Source: Epiperipatus broadwayi (taxonomy: Eukaryota > Onychophora > Udeonychophora > Euonychophora > Peripatidae). From it: a stretch of DNA of 64,000 nucleotides. How positions within the stretch are numbered: position 1 is the stretch's first letter; the number at the start of each line of letters is the position of its first letter. Shown here in pieces: positions 23,953 to 36,496 of the stretch. The stretch is from NCBI GenBank assembly GCA_028023455.1, contig JAQFVV010006208.1, positions 10,336,963 to 10,400,962 of the forward strand. The letters run 5' to 3'. The notes under the pieces were generated by a model, which was given only the letters and a program-made list of their open reading frames with translations, did no database searches and was not told where the DNA came from. The position numbers and the translations under genes are program-made.

Positions 23953-25647
23953 TGAACCGAGTTCGAATATGTGCATTCGAAACACCGGTCTCTTAGGCAG
24001 AGAAGAACATACTCGCAGAGTATGTATGCCCAAACAATAGCTATGAAGTATATAACTAACGTTACATTTCCAGGACATAGCTTCTTCTCAGATGTTGAGT
24101 TGAACACCACGTCCAAAGCACTTTTTTGTTTGTGTATAACCACGGGTGCCAGCTGCTTATTCTGAAAGAATACTAAAAGGATAGACAATGCACTTTGAAC
24201 AGTGGCCACTAACTCACTCCTAAATCCACGACTAGCTCAGTTGTTTGTAATCACTAATAGATTATACTTAATTAGTGGTTAAAAGACTTGATAAAAGAAT
24301 TGTAAAAGGAGTTGATAAAAGAATTTGATAAAAGGAATTGATAAAAAGAATTGACCGACAAATAAAGTTTAATTTTAAAGATAATTTATTAACTAACATT
24401 TATTTACTAAATTTAAACATTTTATAATTCTAATAAAACACATGCATATTTTAAATTAACATTTCTAAATGGTTTAAATATTCCTATAGATTTAATAACA
24501 GAACATTCTAATTTAATTAATAAATATTGATGTAATGATCATGCACATATTAACTCATGTACACACATAATAATAATAAAGTATTACATAGCATTTGGAA
24601 TTTAATCACACATATCAATAGTTCATTTATGTATGATATAAAGTTCATATAATTAGACTCTTGAAAGATTTGTACGAATTAATGCAATGCAATGGCTGTT
24701 ACAGTATAAATGAAATAAGCAAATGTTTTTCCCTAGGCTTTTGAATATAGACGTAGAATTTTGTTCTTTTTGGAGGCTGCTTTCGGTGAGAATATTTCCA
24801 TTATGAATGCTTTCCAGCTGGCTGGGACTTTTCCTTGATGAGTTTCCTGATTTTCACGATTATTACTATTGGAGACAATTGAATACTGATGGAGATTTTC
24901 TAAGATGTTAAGCTGACATTATTTCACGGGCAGATCTGCTGTTTTCTAGGACATTTGGGCTGGAGATAAACATGCGTTCCTAAGATCTTCTCAACACTGC
25001 ATTAAGTTTGTTAACTGCTCAATTAATTTCTGAACTGCACTCACTCAATAAATTTGTGAACTGACTGACTCAACTAATTTGTGAACTGACTGTCTGATAA
25101 AAAAAGTCTATTTATACCTGCGACATGTTGTCATTGTAATATCTCCTTTGATAATCATTTGATAAACATGTTGTTTTATTTTATTAATAACCATTGCCGT
25201 GTTTTTAATGATAATCTTCTTTTATTTCGCATACATTTTTATTTATTTACAAATCGCACATATATACGCACATATATTTTTAATACAATTTACTATTTAG
25301 TTTTAACATTATTTTTTTTTTAAATTAAACTTGAATGAAAAGAGATTTGTACGTTTTAACTTTTTAAATTATATTTTTACGAATACTAATAAAAACTCTT
25401 TACTTCCTGTTATAACCCTTAGTTTCATTTCTCAAACCAAGACTCCCCCTCCCCCCTTTTGATTAATTAATTGTAGCTTTTTTTATTTCAAAAACTAACG
25501 CTAGAAAACTATTTAATTCTTATCTTTTTTCTAAAACAAACTGCAATAAACTCTTCAACATTTAATTTTATGTTTTCTTTTATGAACGATTATTTTAATA
25601 ATATAATTTTAGATAAAATTATATGTGCCTATATCAATATAGGTACA
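23953..25647 (-). repeat. 5' LTR of Gypsy element 2
   Basis: This is a 1,695-bp LTR and, on the minus strand, the promoter end of the element. The boundaries are TGTACC and GGTTCA. The TATA box lies at 25108-25116 (complement) with CAGTC/CAGTT initiator-like repeats downstream. Compared with the 3' LTR it lacks about 25 bp near 25148 and differs by scattered single bases. It is followed by ATATATATATATT, the other half of the AT-rich target. Confidence 0.92.
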
Positions 25648-26270
25648 ATATATATATATTAGATAGTGAAAATTGCAAAATTATAAATTTTATTGTGACT
25701 ATTGTTTGGGTTGTTTTGGAAAGACACCCTCCTGCAATTTAGTGATGAATTTTAGTTATAAGCATACGTATATCTAAGTGGCATATAGAAGAAAAAAACT
25801 GATATTAATAGTAATATTTAACCAAGTGAACTTTTAGTACTGTGTACCAGAATTATGATGACATAACTAAACTGACCGATTAATATTTTATGATTCTGAT
25901 ACGCAGTATCGAAAGCGCACTTGGCTAAACATTACTGGTATCACAGAATTCTTCATCTCTGCGCAACACATAGATATACATGTGTGTATAATTTGCTTTG
26001 ATAGACAGAATTATTGACTTATTTATTTATTATCTGATGAATTTTAATCGCACTACAAGAATTGAATTTTATACTGCGATTAAGCATAATTTACAAAATA
26101 ATAAACAAACATACTTATATTGACATGTATACGTGCTTAGTCAGTTTTTCAAATAACTTTTTGTAACGATTTAAATACGAGTCATTTGTTGTTGTTTTTT
26201 TTAGAATGGCCATTGATAAAATTTACTTATGTCCAAAACATAAATTATTAGTAATAATTTTTATTAGTCA
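25648..26270. other. Intronic DNA without recognised features
   Basis: AT-rich sequence directly right of the Gypsy element. Nothing was recognised. Confidence 0.35.
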
Positions 26271-26645
26271 TCTATTAAACTAGAGATCCAATAATGAATA
26301 ATATTTCTGTAGGGTAATTTTCACTACACAACTCTCATGCAAGGTAGGGGCTGGTTTCTATCCATTTTTAACACCTTGTGGAAGGATATAATTATAAATA
26401 TATAAACCAAAGATGTGAAAAAGATATATGATCCCCACGATGCTCATTTCGTACTGAACCAACACTCATCACTTGGCTCAGACCACAATCTGTCAAACAT
26501 TTCTTTATCATTGTTCAGTATATATTTTGTCATATGTTTATAATTATATCCCTCTACAAGTTGTTAAAAGCAGACCGAAAACAGTCCCTACCTTATGTAA
26601 AAGTGGTGTGGTGAAAATTATACTACAGAAATATTAATTTCTATA
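26271..26645 (+). mobile_element. Family D palindromic element
   Basis: Arms at about 26290-26400 and 26535-26645 are inverted copies (AATATTTCTGTAG, TTTTCACTAC, ACCTTGTGGAAGGATATAAT). A lead segment (TAGTCATCTATTAAACTAGA, ...) precedes the left arm and recurs at 34270 and 34640. Candidate TSDs on either side (TAATTTTTAT and TAATTTCTAT) match 9 of 10. The centre shares AACCAACACTCATCACTTGG with family E. Confidence 0.65.
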
Positions 26646-27770
26646 AGAAATGCATTCAGCACATCTTTAAATCTCATATTGCATTTACTGGGATTTAAAT
26701 CAAGAGTTTATTTTTAGAACATTTTTCAACTTTCTTTTTTATAACTATCCAAAATGCAAAACATTCTAGACTTAATGTGTTGATGAGATATATAAAATAT
26801 TTGTCTTTCATTAATATTTTAATGAAGACATTATGACATTATGTATGAAAGAAATTCCAAGACTAGATACTTCCCAAGTAAACAATCCTAGTTCTATATT
26901 ATTTTTTCAGAAAAGCTTTGAGAATTTATTTATATCCAAAAAAAATGAATTACTTCCAATCATGAATGTCCATGAGAACAAGCATGATATAAAGTCATTC
27001 GCCACAAAATTGAATAAGGCCAATAATCATAATCTTCAAAATATTGTAGCATTTCTGTCAATGCTAAACTAAAACTATTGATGGATTCTATAATTGGTAG
27101 ATAATAGAATAATCTTCAGATATGAAGATTAATGACAAACAACCAATATATAGTTCCCAATCCTGGTTATCTTCTATTATTTGTACCATGTGATGTTGGG
27201 TCATCAAAGATGGGGTATTGTTTCTGATACAACATCATATTCTTCTTTCTGTTCTTTTATTTTCATTCTCCATTTCTTGTTTTAATTTTATTATAATTAG
27301 TCACTTAATAATTAAGGACTCTGTCACTCTCTTGCCATCTGTAATCTCTTCATTAATTGTGTGAATGGTTTTGTATGTTTCTGTAACCACATTTACTTCT
27401 CTTTATTAAATTCAAAGCAATTCTGAATTCCATTTTTTATATGGTGTGTAATAACATAAAATTATTATCACAGATGAAAAAAGTTTCAACTTACTGAAAA
27501 TGAATCTATTCAGCACAGAATACAAGTAACTGCAGAATGCCTAAATAGATGTGAAATAAATATATGTGCATGCATGAAAACATGATGTATAGTAATGGTA
27601 AAAGGAATAATTAGATTTGTTTCACTTCTTTATTGTTGAAAATATTAAAATCTTTAATTAACCATATTGATTTACCTAAAAGTTGTGAATGACCGCATTT
27701 AATATATATAATATGAAGAGTATACATCGATCTAAAAATTTCAAATTGAATTAAAGCGTTTACTCAGATG
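26646..27770. other. Intronic DNA; an unassigned 79-codon ORF
   Basis: An open frame at 26833-27072 (+) encodes a 79-residue hydrophilic peptide with no recognised motif. It is probably a chance ORF. Nothing else was recognised. Confidence 0.3.
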
Positions 27771-27780
27771 ATTTCATTTA

Positions 27781-28894
27781 CACAGAGGCAAAACTCTCCA
27801 TACAGTAATGCCACTTAGTGCAAGCTAGAGTAATCAGTGGATGCAAGAAGGTTTGTGCATAAAGTCCCTATCAAGTGCCTATTTATTCAATATCCTCATT
27901 GATTACTCTGGCTTGCACTGAGTGGGCCTACAATATGGAGAGTTTTGTCTCTATGTAAATAGCTTGTGTACACATAAAGAATAATGATCATGTAATATTT
28001 AGTGGTTTAATACCAATCCTGCCCCAAATGATTATGATGACTGTGGTTATTAAAAAATCAAAGACACCAAAAAGTATGAATGCTCCAACTGAATTCAGAT
28101 CTATACAACTCTACAAGCTAATGAGCTTGAATTGAAAACATGTTTTTATTTTGAACTCAAAGCTTGATAGTTAGCTAATAAACTAAAGTATGGTGCTGGA
28201 GGATTGCATTAGATAACCCTAACCCTAGGTGCAGTGCTCTCAGACCCAAGGCTCCTCACTGATGAAAGCCATAAGTTAGTCTGGGGATATTGGATGAGTA
28301 GGCACTAGATAGGGATTTTATGCACAAACCTTTCTGCATTCATTGATTACTCTGGCTTGTAGTAAGTGATGCCACTGTATGGAGAGTTTTGCCTCTGTGT
28401 AAACAGCTTATGTAGCCATAAAGAATGGTGATCATGTGATGTTTAGTGGTTTAATACCAATCCTGCCAAATAGGATTATGGTGACTGAGGTTATTAAGGA
28501 ACCAAAGACATCAAAAAGTATGGATGCTGAACTGAGTTCAGATCTATAAGACTGTACCAGTTAATGAGTTTGAATTGGAAAATATTATTGTGTTTTCATT
28601 TTGGACTCAAAGCTTTATAGTTAACTAATAAGGTAAAAGGTGGCTGGTGGATGCTTGCATTAGATCCTAAGATCTATGTGCAGTGCTCTCAGATCCAAGG
28701 CTCCTCAGTCATGAAATCCAGAAGCTAGAAACTAGTCTGGGGCTATTGGATGATTAGGCACAAGATAAGGATTTTATGCATAAACCTTCCTGTATCCATT
28801 GATTACTCTGGCTTGCACTGAGTGAATCTACCGTATGGAGAGTTTTGCTGCTGTATAAACAGCTTGTGCAAGCATAAAGAATGGTGATCATGTT
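27781..28894 (+). mobile_element. Family A composite palindrome, 10-bp TSD
   Basis: Outer arms begin CAGAGGCAAAACTCTCCATA (27787) and close near 28860 with GAGAGTTTTGC. Inside are at least three internal repeats of the block GTGATCATGTGATGTTTAGT ... GATCCTAAGATC ... CATTGATTACTCTGG, so the arm is tandemly amplified. The tail GTGCAAGCATAAAGAATGG follows. ATTTCATTTA flanks the unit at 27771-27780 and 28895-28904. Confidence 0.7.
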
Positions 28895-29344
28895 ATTTCA
28901 TTTAGTATGTAATTGCTCAAAGTAGGATAAAAGAAGTATTGATTTTCTACAATTAACATCAAGTATAAAAAGACAATATCAATGCAGCAGTTCAAAACCT
29001 TGCAATCCAGGAGAGGGAGGGTATGCCCTTTGAAAAATGATTTCATTTATGAATACAGAAGCAAAACATATTTATAATCTAAAATAACCTTTTGATAAAT
29101 GAAGGACAATGTTAATCTATATACTCAATGAAAACATTGGAGACATTAAACACAATGCATTTTCATTACTAAGCATCCTTATAAAAAGCCACCATTATAT
29201 CCAAAAATAGTTGCTTTTGATCAAGATGATCAGCATTGAAAATGTCATTGTATTTAATATTTTAAATGTTTTTTTATATACAGTATTACTATTATTCTTA
29301 ATTTATTATTATGGAAGAAAAAATGTGACACTGTATACATTTAC

Positions 29345-29500
29345 ATCAGAGGCAAAACTTTCCATACAGTAGCGCCACTCAGTGCAAGTCAGAGTAATCA
29401 ATGTAATCCAGAGTAATCAATGGATGTGTCCATTGATTACTCTGGCTTGCACGAGTGACACTACTGTATAGAGAGTTTTGCATCTGTCTGTTTAAAGTTT
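29345..29500 (+). mobile_element. Family A short copy, interrupted by family E
   Basis: Left arm CAGAGGCAAAACTTTCCATA (29348), and its complement ending GTATAGAGAGTTTTGC at 29480, enclose about 40 bp. The expected family A tail (GTGTAAACATAAAGAATGG) appears only at 29980, after the family E palindrome. Family E therefore probably inserted into this tail. Confidence 0.6.
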
Positions 29501-29502
29501 GT

Positions 29503-29973
29503 AACTGAAACAGACATGTTTATTGTATACCCGTGTCTATATATGTAATATATAGGGTATATGAGCACAGATTTTCACACTACCCACCACTCTCCACACT
29601 ATCTCATAACATTGATACACTTGAACACATATATGTTGAAAAGATAAATAATCACCAATATACGTATTTCATGCTAAACCAGCAATCATCAGTTGGTCCA
29701 GATTACCATCTCTACATATATATGTTATAAGTGCTCAGATATATATTAATATAGCCAAACCCTATCTTAATATATATCTGAGCACTTATAGCATATATGT
29801 GTAGAGATGGTAATCTGGACCAACTGATGATTGCTGGTTTAGCATGAAATACGCATATTGGTGATAATTTATCTTTTCTACATATATGTGTTCAAGTGTA
29901 TCAGTGTTATGAGATAGTGTGGAGAGTGGTGGGTTGTGTGAAAGTCTGTGCTCATATACCCTATATAATAAAC
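29503..29973 (+). mobile_element. Family E palindromic element
   Basis: Arms of about 200 bp (29543-29742 and 29769-29967) are near-perfect inverted copies with TTGGTCCAGATTACCATCTC inside, around a 26-bp loop. A left extension of about 40 bp reaches back to a short AGTTTGT repeat (29496-29502 and 29974-29980). A second copy with a clear TSD lies at 44070-44454. Confidence 0.7.
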
Positions 29974-30009
29974 AGTTTGTGTAAACATAAAGAATGGTGA
30001 TCATGTGAT

Positions 30010-30760
30010 GTTTAGTGGTTTAATACACTTACATCATATAACAAATTGTAATGTTATATAGCCTTTTAATATGAACAATAGTTTTAATGATTCACTGCAA
30101 TGCATTCTCTAGTGATATATTTTTTTATTATTTTCAATAAAACACACAAAGTAAATGTTTGCATTTTAATTGTGTGTATGCTTGCAAATATGAATTAAAT
30201 TCTTTTTAATAAACTCCTTTCACTTTTAAAAATATTATTACAGGGAGCACATTATATTATTTGTTACCTAGGATCTACAAAATCTTAATACAACTCTGGC
30301 AACCACTATCTAGATTTTTATATTCCAACTGAAAAGAGTATTGTGATGAAGTAGTTAGCATATTTAACTGGTACACTTATAATCTGAGATTCAAATTATA
30401 TACTAACAATCATTGGAAACTTTTCTAGGTCATAAACAAATTTAAGCTTTTTTTTAAGGTAATAAAGCCCAGGATCTAATCTAACTAGCAATCCCATAAT
30501 AACTAGATATCTATTATTAGTTGGTTAGTTTGAGTTCGTCCCTGGTTGTTAACTGGGGCTGTTGAAATGAGTGTTGATATGCAAATTGTAAAATTATAAT
30601 ATGATGTTGTTTTCATCAATGGCACTGAGCCATGATTTATCTTTATCTTATTGGGAAATGAAATCAAAACACATGGAAATCTTATTTGGGAATATTGGTT
30701 GTTTGTGCTTCAATTTGAGCTCATAGTGTAATAGTTAATTAAAAAGATAAAAGGTGGGTG
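30010..30760. other. Intronic DNA without recognised features
   Basis: The end of the family A tail lies at the left edge. No gene or RNA was recognised in the remainder. Confidence 0.35.
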
Positions 30761-30960
30761 CTGGGTGGTTACATTAGGGCCAATATCTAATTGCATTGCT
30801 CGCAGATCCAAGGACCCCTCACTGATGAAAGCCATAATCTAGAAACTAGTCTACAGATATTGGATGAATAGGCACTGGATTGGGATTAATATGTACAACT
30901 TTACAACATCTTTTGATTACTATAGCTTGCACTGGGTGGCACTTTTGTGTGGAAAAGTTA
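30760..30960. repeat. Diverged family A fragment
   Basis: It contains AGATCCAAGGACCCCTCACT, then GATTACTATAGCTTGCACTG: the interior and one arm of family A. Only one arm is present and it is strongly diverged. Confidence 0.6.
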
Positions 30961-31926
30961 AAAATTTATATACATTTTTAATACTAAAGTATATTAAAAT
31001 ACTTTTAATAATCCTTAAATAAAAAGAGACAATCATTAAATTAATTATTTTATATGCCACAACTAGGCCTGGGTTATACAATTCGTGGGAGAGTCACCGA
31101 TCATTATATAGTAAAAAAAACTTAAATTACATTAAAAAAAAAAAAAAATTAAACATTTATACATTTAAATTACTATGTCTTTGTATTATGAAAAATGTCA
31201 ATCTTCACTCCCAGTTTGAAATAAATAATAAATTGACCATCAATAACTAGATAGCGATGCAATACTAGCTTGAATAAAAGTAGATGTCACTACTGTGTAA
31301 TGAAAGCAAGAAATCAAAGAAAAGAATGATAACTCAACTTTCTACTCAATTGTCTAGATTTGACTAATGGAAAAAACTGCCATGTTGTACTTATTATATA
31401 TATCCCACAAGCTATTATTTGTTTTGCTAAATTAATACATTCTAATATCCAATGTCATATCTCCCTACCATTTCTAAAAAAAAAAGAAATTAATAGTGAC
31501 ATCTATGGGACGTTTTTTAAATTAAATTTTTAAAATTCATGTGTTGTTTCAAATTTTAATATTTAGCCTTTTTTTTTTTTTAAAAGGAAGCTATTATTTA
31601 ATCATTTTTAAAGTTATAATCACTAAAATATATTTTGCTAAAAATAATCATTTACATTTTATTTCAAGAAATTGACAATTTTAATTGAATTAATATATAC
31701 ATATATATTGTATTTAAATTTAATCAAATCCATCAATTAATTTTTCTGCATTTGTTTTTGCATTGTAAAATAATTTGTTATTATCTATATATATTTAAAG
31801 AAAAAAAAAATTAAAAAAAGAGACACAAAAGAGTAAAAAATGAAATTTAAAAATTATGACACTACAAAAATATGACATAAAAACATATTCATTAAGAATT
31901 TGTAATATTCTCTCAAAGTGGACTAT
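30961..31926. other. Very AT-rich intronic DNA
   Basis: Long A and T runs are visible (for example at 31135 and 31570). Nothing else was recognised. Confidence 0.35.
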
Positions 31927-31934
31927 AATATACT

Positions 31935-32117
31935 CAGGGCCGGATCCAATAAGTGCGGGGTCTGATTGGATTTTTTTTGCGGGGCCCTCTATATATTAAA
32001 TATTTTAATAAAATGCAAATTCAATATATATATAAATCAAATGTTATTTTGGTGGTGATGCGGGACCCCTTCAAGTGCGGGGCCCGATTGGGCCCAATCG
32101 CCTTAAATCCGGCCCTG
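31935..32117 (+). mobile_element. hAT-type MITE, 8-bp TSD
   Basis: A 183-bp unit bounded by CAGGGCCGGATCC and its inverted counterpart AATCCGGCCCTG, with GTGCGGGG/GGGGCCC blocks inside each end. The GC-rich termini and CAGGG...CCCTG ends are typical of hAT elements. AATATACT (31927-31934) and AATATACC (32118-32125) form an 8-bp target duplication with one mismatch, the hAT length. No ORF of the element is intact. It contrasts with the palindromic families, which have longer duplications. Confidence 0.85.
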
Positions 32118-32224
32118 AATATACCTCACTGGAATATCTGTGCTTATAAAAACATATGTAAATGAAAATTGTTTATTTTTCTAAATACGCACTTCTAAGA
32201 GCTTCCCTTTTGTAGAACACTATA

Positions 32225-32480
32225 TTTAACTGAGGTTTAAAGTTTATAATGCTAAAGATAATCTCTAGTTTAGTAAATGATTAGTAATAATCATTGTATT
32301 TATTAGAGGTGGAGGGTATCAAAGGTTTGAGTGGAGTGAGTTTGACTGTTGTAAATAAAAATGTAACAATTAATCCAGAAAATGTAAAAGAGATCGTCCC
32401 AGTTACAGATTTAATTGAATAGAACTTGTATGCAAATAAAGACATTTGCATATGAATTAACAGTGTGTATATATACAAAG
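32225..32480 (+). repeat. Family C repeat
   Basis: AACTGAGGTTTAAAGTTTAT, then AGATAATCTCTAG, AATGATTAGTAATAATCATT and AATGTAACAATTAA, recurs at 47062-47260 (inverted), 47395-47530 and 47537-47660. A poly-C run follows at 32481. Confidence 0.6.
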
Positions 32481-32499
32481 CCCCCCCCCCCCAGTCAGA

Positions 32500-33560
32500 A
32501 GAGTGTGGGATTAGATTAGTAAGAGATCAGTAAATAGTGATCACTGATAAGTGACTAATCAAGTGACAAGAAAAAGGTGGGTGCCAGAGGGTGCATTATT
32601 TCCAAGGCTCCTCACTGATCCTAAGAACATAACACTCATTCTAAAGAAAATTTATACAGTGATACACAAATCAACAGGTGGGGACTTGAAAATAAAAACA
32701 TGGGAGTAAACATTATTAAAAATTACTAATGTTAAATAAAATACAGCATTAGATTTTAGGTCGTAATAACATTTAAAAAACTAAAAATATCTTAAGAGAT
32801 ATCAACAATTAGTACGCCGTTTTGTTTATGTTATAGGCAGGCATTTTATTATTTGTTCCATATATCAAATTTTATCCTATGTGGACACAATGAAAAAGAA
32901 CTTATCTATTTTTTAACAACAGTTTCAGAAATACATAGTCACTATATATAGAAACTGGGGCAATCAGAAAAATTTCAACTTGGCATCTCTGTATTTTTAC
33001 TAAGGGATATCGGAATCAAAAAGTATTCAGTATGCAATAACACTGACATTCTGTTTATCAATTTAGCAGTGAGATCAATGTGAAATTAAGCCTGAGCTCA
33101 TGAGAGCTATTATGATTATCATTAGTTCTAAGACCTTTTATGATGTCATGTAATAATGTTATATAATGTCAGATAATGGCATGGGGACACAAATAAATTG
33201 TTATATTCAGTGATAAATCACAATTTTGTCTTGATACTGATGATTGTATGTTTGCACCTAATAATAATCTGACCATGAAGTTGATTCATTTGTCTTCCAT
33301 GGCTATTGTTAATGACTATTTTTATATGAAGTGCTAGAAATTATGATGGTTATGGTGTGTGATTCAAATTTTACTGTTAATATTGATCTAGAAAAAATAA
33401 TCTAAGACTACGCATTGACATCATCTTTGAGCAGAATCCACACTTCCATCTCCAGAAAATTATTTTATTGAATACTCTTAAGTTACGATGAACCAATAAA
33501 ACATCTTGCTTACAAACAAAGGCATACTACTCTGATGAGCAATAATTCATTCTCCCTATT
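32500..33560. other. Intronic DNA without recognised features
   Basis: A scrap of family A (CCAAGGCTCCTCACTGATCC) is visible at about 32600. Nothing else was recognised. Confidence 0.35.
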
Positions 33561-33575
33561 TCAAAATATTCTATT

Positions 33576-34091
33576 AAAACAGGCAAAACTCACTATACGT
33601 ATGCCACACACAGCAAGTTAGAGTAATCAATGGATGCCAGAGGCTTGTGCATAAAATCCCCATCTAGTGCCTACTCATCCAATATCCCCAGACTAGTTTC
33701 TGACTTGTGGCCTTCGTCAGTGAGGAGCCTTGGATCTGAGAGCACTGCACCTAGATCTTAGGATCTAATGCAACCCTTCAGCAAGTACCCTTTATCTCCA
33801 TTTAACTACAAAACTATGAGTAATGTTTTCAGTCCAAGCCCATCAGATCCTAAGATCTAGGTGCAGTGCTCTCAGATCCAAGGCTCCTCGCTGACGAAAG
33901 GCACAAGCCAGAAACTAGTCTGAAGATATTGGATGAGTAGGCACTAGATAGGAATTTTATGCACAAGCCTTCTGGCATCCATTGATTACTCTAGCTTGCT
34001 GTGTGTTGCATACGTATAGAGAGTTTTGCCTGTTTTAACAACAGTTATACACAAGCATAAGAGGTGGTAGTCATGTGATGTTTATTGGCTT
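33576..34091 (+). mobile_element. Family A palindromic element, 13-bp imperfect TSD
   Basis: Left arm AACAGGCAAAACTCACTATA, right arm ending AGAGAGTTTTGCCTGTTTTA, with the central pair GATCTTAGGATC/GATCCTAAGATC. The tail ACAAGCATAAGAGGTGG and ATGTGATGTTTATTGG follows. AAAATATTCTATT (33563-33575) and AAAATCTTCTATT (34092-34104) are candidate target duplications. Confidence 0.72.
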
Positions 34092-34262
34092 AAAATCTTC
34101 TATTGTAATTATGAATAATCAGTAGACATTTAATTATGAATAATCAGTAGACATTTAATAACTCAAGATTACAATAAATGATTAGTGAAATAGAATGAAT
34201 TACTGCTCCCAAAAGTATATATTAAATATAAACTTAGAGTCATACAATATTTAATAAGTTTT

Positions 34263-34486
34263 ATTAGACATCCATTAAACTTGAGTTATCCAATAATTAA
34301 TATTTCTCTAGTCTAATTTTCACTCACTACTCTCACACAGAATAGGGACTGATTTCTATCCACTTTTAGTACCTTGTGGAAGGATGTACTCATAAACATA
34401 TGATCAAAGACATATTAAAAAGATCTATGATTACCAATTGTGCATTTTTGTGCTTCACCAGCACTCATCATCTATATCATTGTTCA

Positions 34487-34526
<40 letters not shown>

Positions 34527-34800
34527 TATATATATATATATATATAAGGAATTATTACAGTTTAAATTTGAGGTGTCAAACTTACTGCCCTCACAACTTT
34601 GACCCAAATCACTTAATGAAAGTATATTAATAATTTTTATTAGTCATTCATTAGACTAGACATTATCCACTTAATGAATATTTCTGTAGTGTAATATTCA
34701 CTACACCAGTTTCCTGCAAGGTAGGATTTATTTCTATCCACTTTTCATACCTTGTGGAAGAATGTAATCATACGCATATGATCAAGGAAGTGTTTCCCTG
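34263..34800 (+). repeat. Two family D single-arm copies around an (AT)n tract
   Basis: Both the copy near 34263-34470 and that near 34628-34800 begin with the TTATTAGNCAT...CCATTAAACT lead and continue TTTCTATCCACTTTT and ACCTTGTGGAAG. A pure AT/TA microsatellite of about 60 bp lies at 34488-34548 between them. Neither copy has a matching second arm. Confidence 0.6.
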
Positions 34801-34836
34801 AAGGTTTGTGATGCTAGTATTTTAGTTGTATTTATT

Positions 34837-35081
34837 TGACTATTTCCATCATCTAATATAAGTATTGAATGTCTTTAGAAAAATTTAATTTTATTTAAAT
34901 ATTCCAGCTACATTCAAACTGTCAGTAATAGCACACAGGGAAGAATAATATCTCTCAAAACATTGTGCACATACTAATCTGTGTGCTATGACTAACATTT
35001 GAATGTATTTGGAATATTTAAATAAAGTTAAATTTTTCTAAAGACATTCAATCCTTATATTTGATGATGGAAATAGTCGAA
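34837..35081. repeat. 245-bp palindrome ending GTCGAAAGTATG
   Basis: Arms of about 118 bp (34837-34955 and 34977-35081) contain TTGAATGTCTTTAGAAAAAT-type sequence and its complement. The right end runs into GTCGAAAGTATGTTA, which recurs at 46629 in unrelated surroundings. A clear target duplication was not found. Confidence 0.65.
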
Positions 35082-35866
35082 AGTATGTTAAGTTTATTTG
35101 TGAGCTCTTTATATAACATTTGTAATACAAGCTTGTTTAAATTAGGTCATGTGACATCTGACTGGATTTTTTTTTTGTAATATAAATATGACCAAAGACT
35201 TGGAAAAAGATCTATGATCCCCAAGATGTACATTTTGTGCTGAACCAACATTCCACCAGTTGGCCCATACCATAATCTCCCACAATGTCTCTATTTGTTG
35301 GTACATTTAATTCTGTACAAAACATGAAATTTGATTACAGTTAATATAACACTGCTAAAATATATAGCTATTAATTGTTTTCTTCAATATTCTACCTTAC
35401 TATGAATCAATAAAACACCATTATTCTGCTTACAATCAATGTATATTTTGATGAGCAATAATCCATTCTCTCTACTGCAGAGCCATCTATATTTAACTAA
35501 TCAATACTCATTTAATAAATCAAGCTTTGAATAAATGATTCTAGAATACTGAAATAGAGTGAATGGCTGTTCCTAAAAAGTGTATATTAAATAAAAGTTT
35601 AGCGAGTCATGCAATTTTGATACAAAGGGTGAAAGATGATTATAGTTAATACAAAATCACTAAGAGACTAAGATATATAGCCATTGGCTATTGGCTAAAC
35701 ATCATATCTATAACTACACAAGAAAGTTACCAACACTTTAGGATGTTTTTGAAATTTCAGCTTTTAACTTCATTATGATACGCTCATTGATAAAGGCTAA
35801 TAGCTAGGAAATGATCTGACAATGTACATGTGGTACTAACATATAAAAACCAGTGATTACTCAATC
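35082..35866. other. Intronic DNA; family D scrap
   Basis: AACCAACATTCCACCAGTTGG near 35240 is a family D/E core fragment. Nothing else was recognised. Confidence 0.35.
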
Positions 35867-35867
35867 T

Positions 35868-36010
35868 TCTAATAAATAGCTATGAAGCAGAATAAATACA
35901 ATTATTTTTACTGCTTCTAAAAATTAGAAACCTATGATTACTCAATCTTACAATAAATAGCTATGAAGCAGAGTAAATAAAATTATTTTTAGTGCTTCTA
36001 AAAATTTATG
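35868..36010 (+). repeat. Tandem duplication, unit about 72 bp
   Basis: GATTACTCAATCTT(C/A)TAATAAATAG ... AGCTATGAAGCAGA ... GCTTCTAAAAATTA occurs twice in direct succession with few mismatches. Confidence 0.8.
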
Positions 36011-36496
36011 CTTTGAAATTATAGTATAAGTTAAACATGGAGTAATCACACCTTAGGGTAACAAGAGTTTTATCTCTTTGTTCTACATTGTGTGTTTAAA
36101 TGCAGGAAATCGATTGATGTAACATAATGTCATGGTTATTTCCCTTGACTAATGTATTGCTTTGGAAAGTACAAGCTGTGCTACTCAATGCAATTTAGTC
36201 ACCTTACTTGTTACAATTAGCTGCTTTCAGAGTCAGTGTAAAACATATTCAAAATGAAGAATTCGCATTTATTACTACTTTTTAATGCTGAATTATTTAC
36301 ACCCCCCCCCCCAATCTTCATTTTTATCATTATTGACAAGCGAACATAACTTGCCTTCAAATCATGAACAAAATCATATTAAAACTTTAGCATGATTCTG
36401 TCATGTAGGTTCTGAAGTAGTATATGAACTATATAAGCAAATTAGCTTGGGTTCAAAACCTTAGGTTTTTTTAGCTTGGACACATAAAAAATAATC

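Noticed and set aside
26833-27072. 79-codon ORF as a host gene
   Set aside because: It has no recognised domain, no splice or promoter context, and a length expected by chance.
28200-28222. TAACCCTAACCCTA, telomere-like repeat
   Set aside because: There are only two units, and they lie within a diverged family A interior where TAGATCCTAAGATCTAGG is usual. A local duplication is more likely than a telomeric relic.
29533-30004. Two similar small ORFs on opposite strands
   Set aside because: They are mirror readings of the two arms of one family E palindrome, not genes.
34488-34548. AT-repeat ORF peptide with YIYIYI repeats
   Set aside because: It is a translation of a dinucleotide microsatellite.
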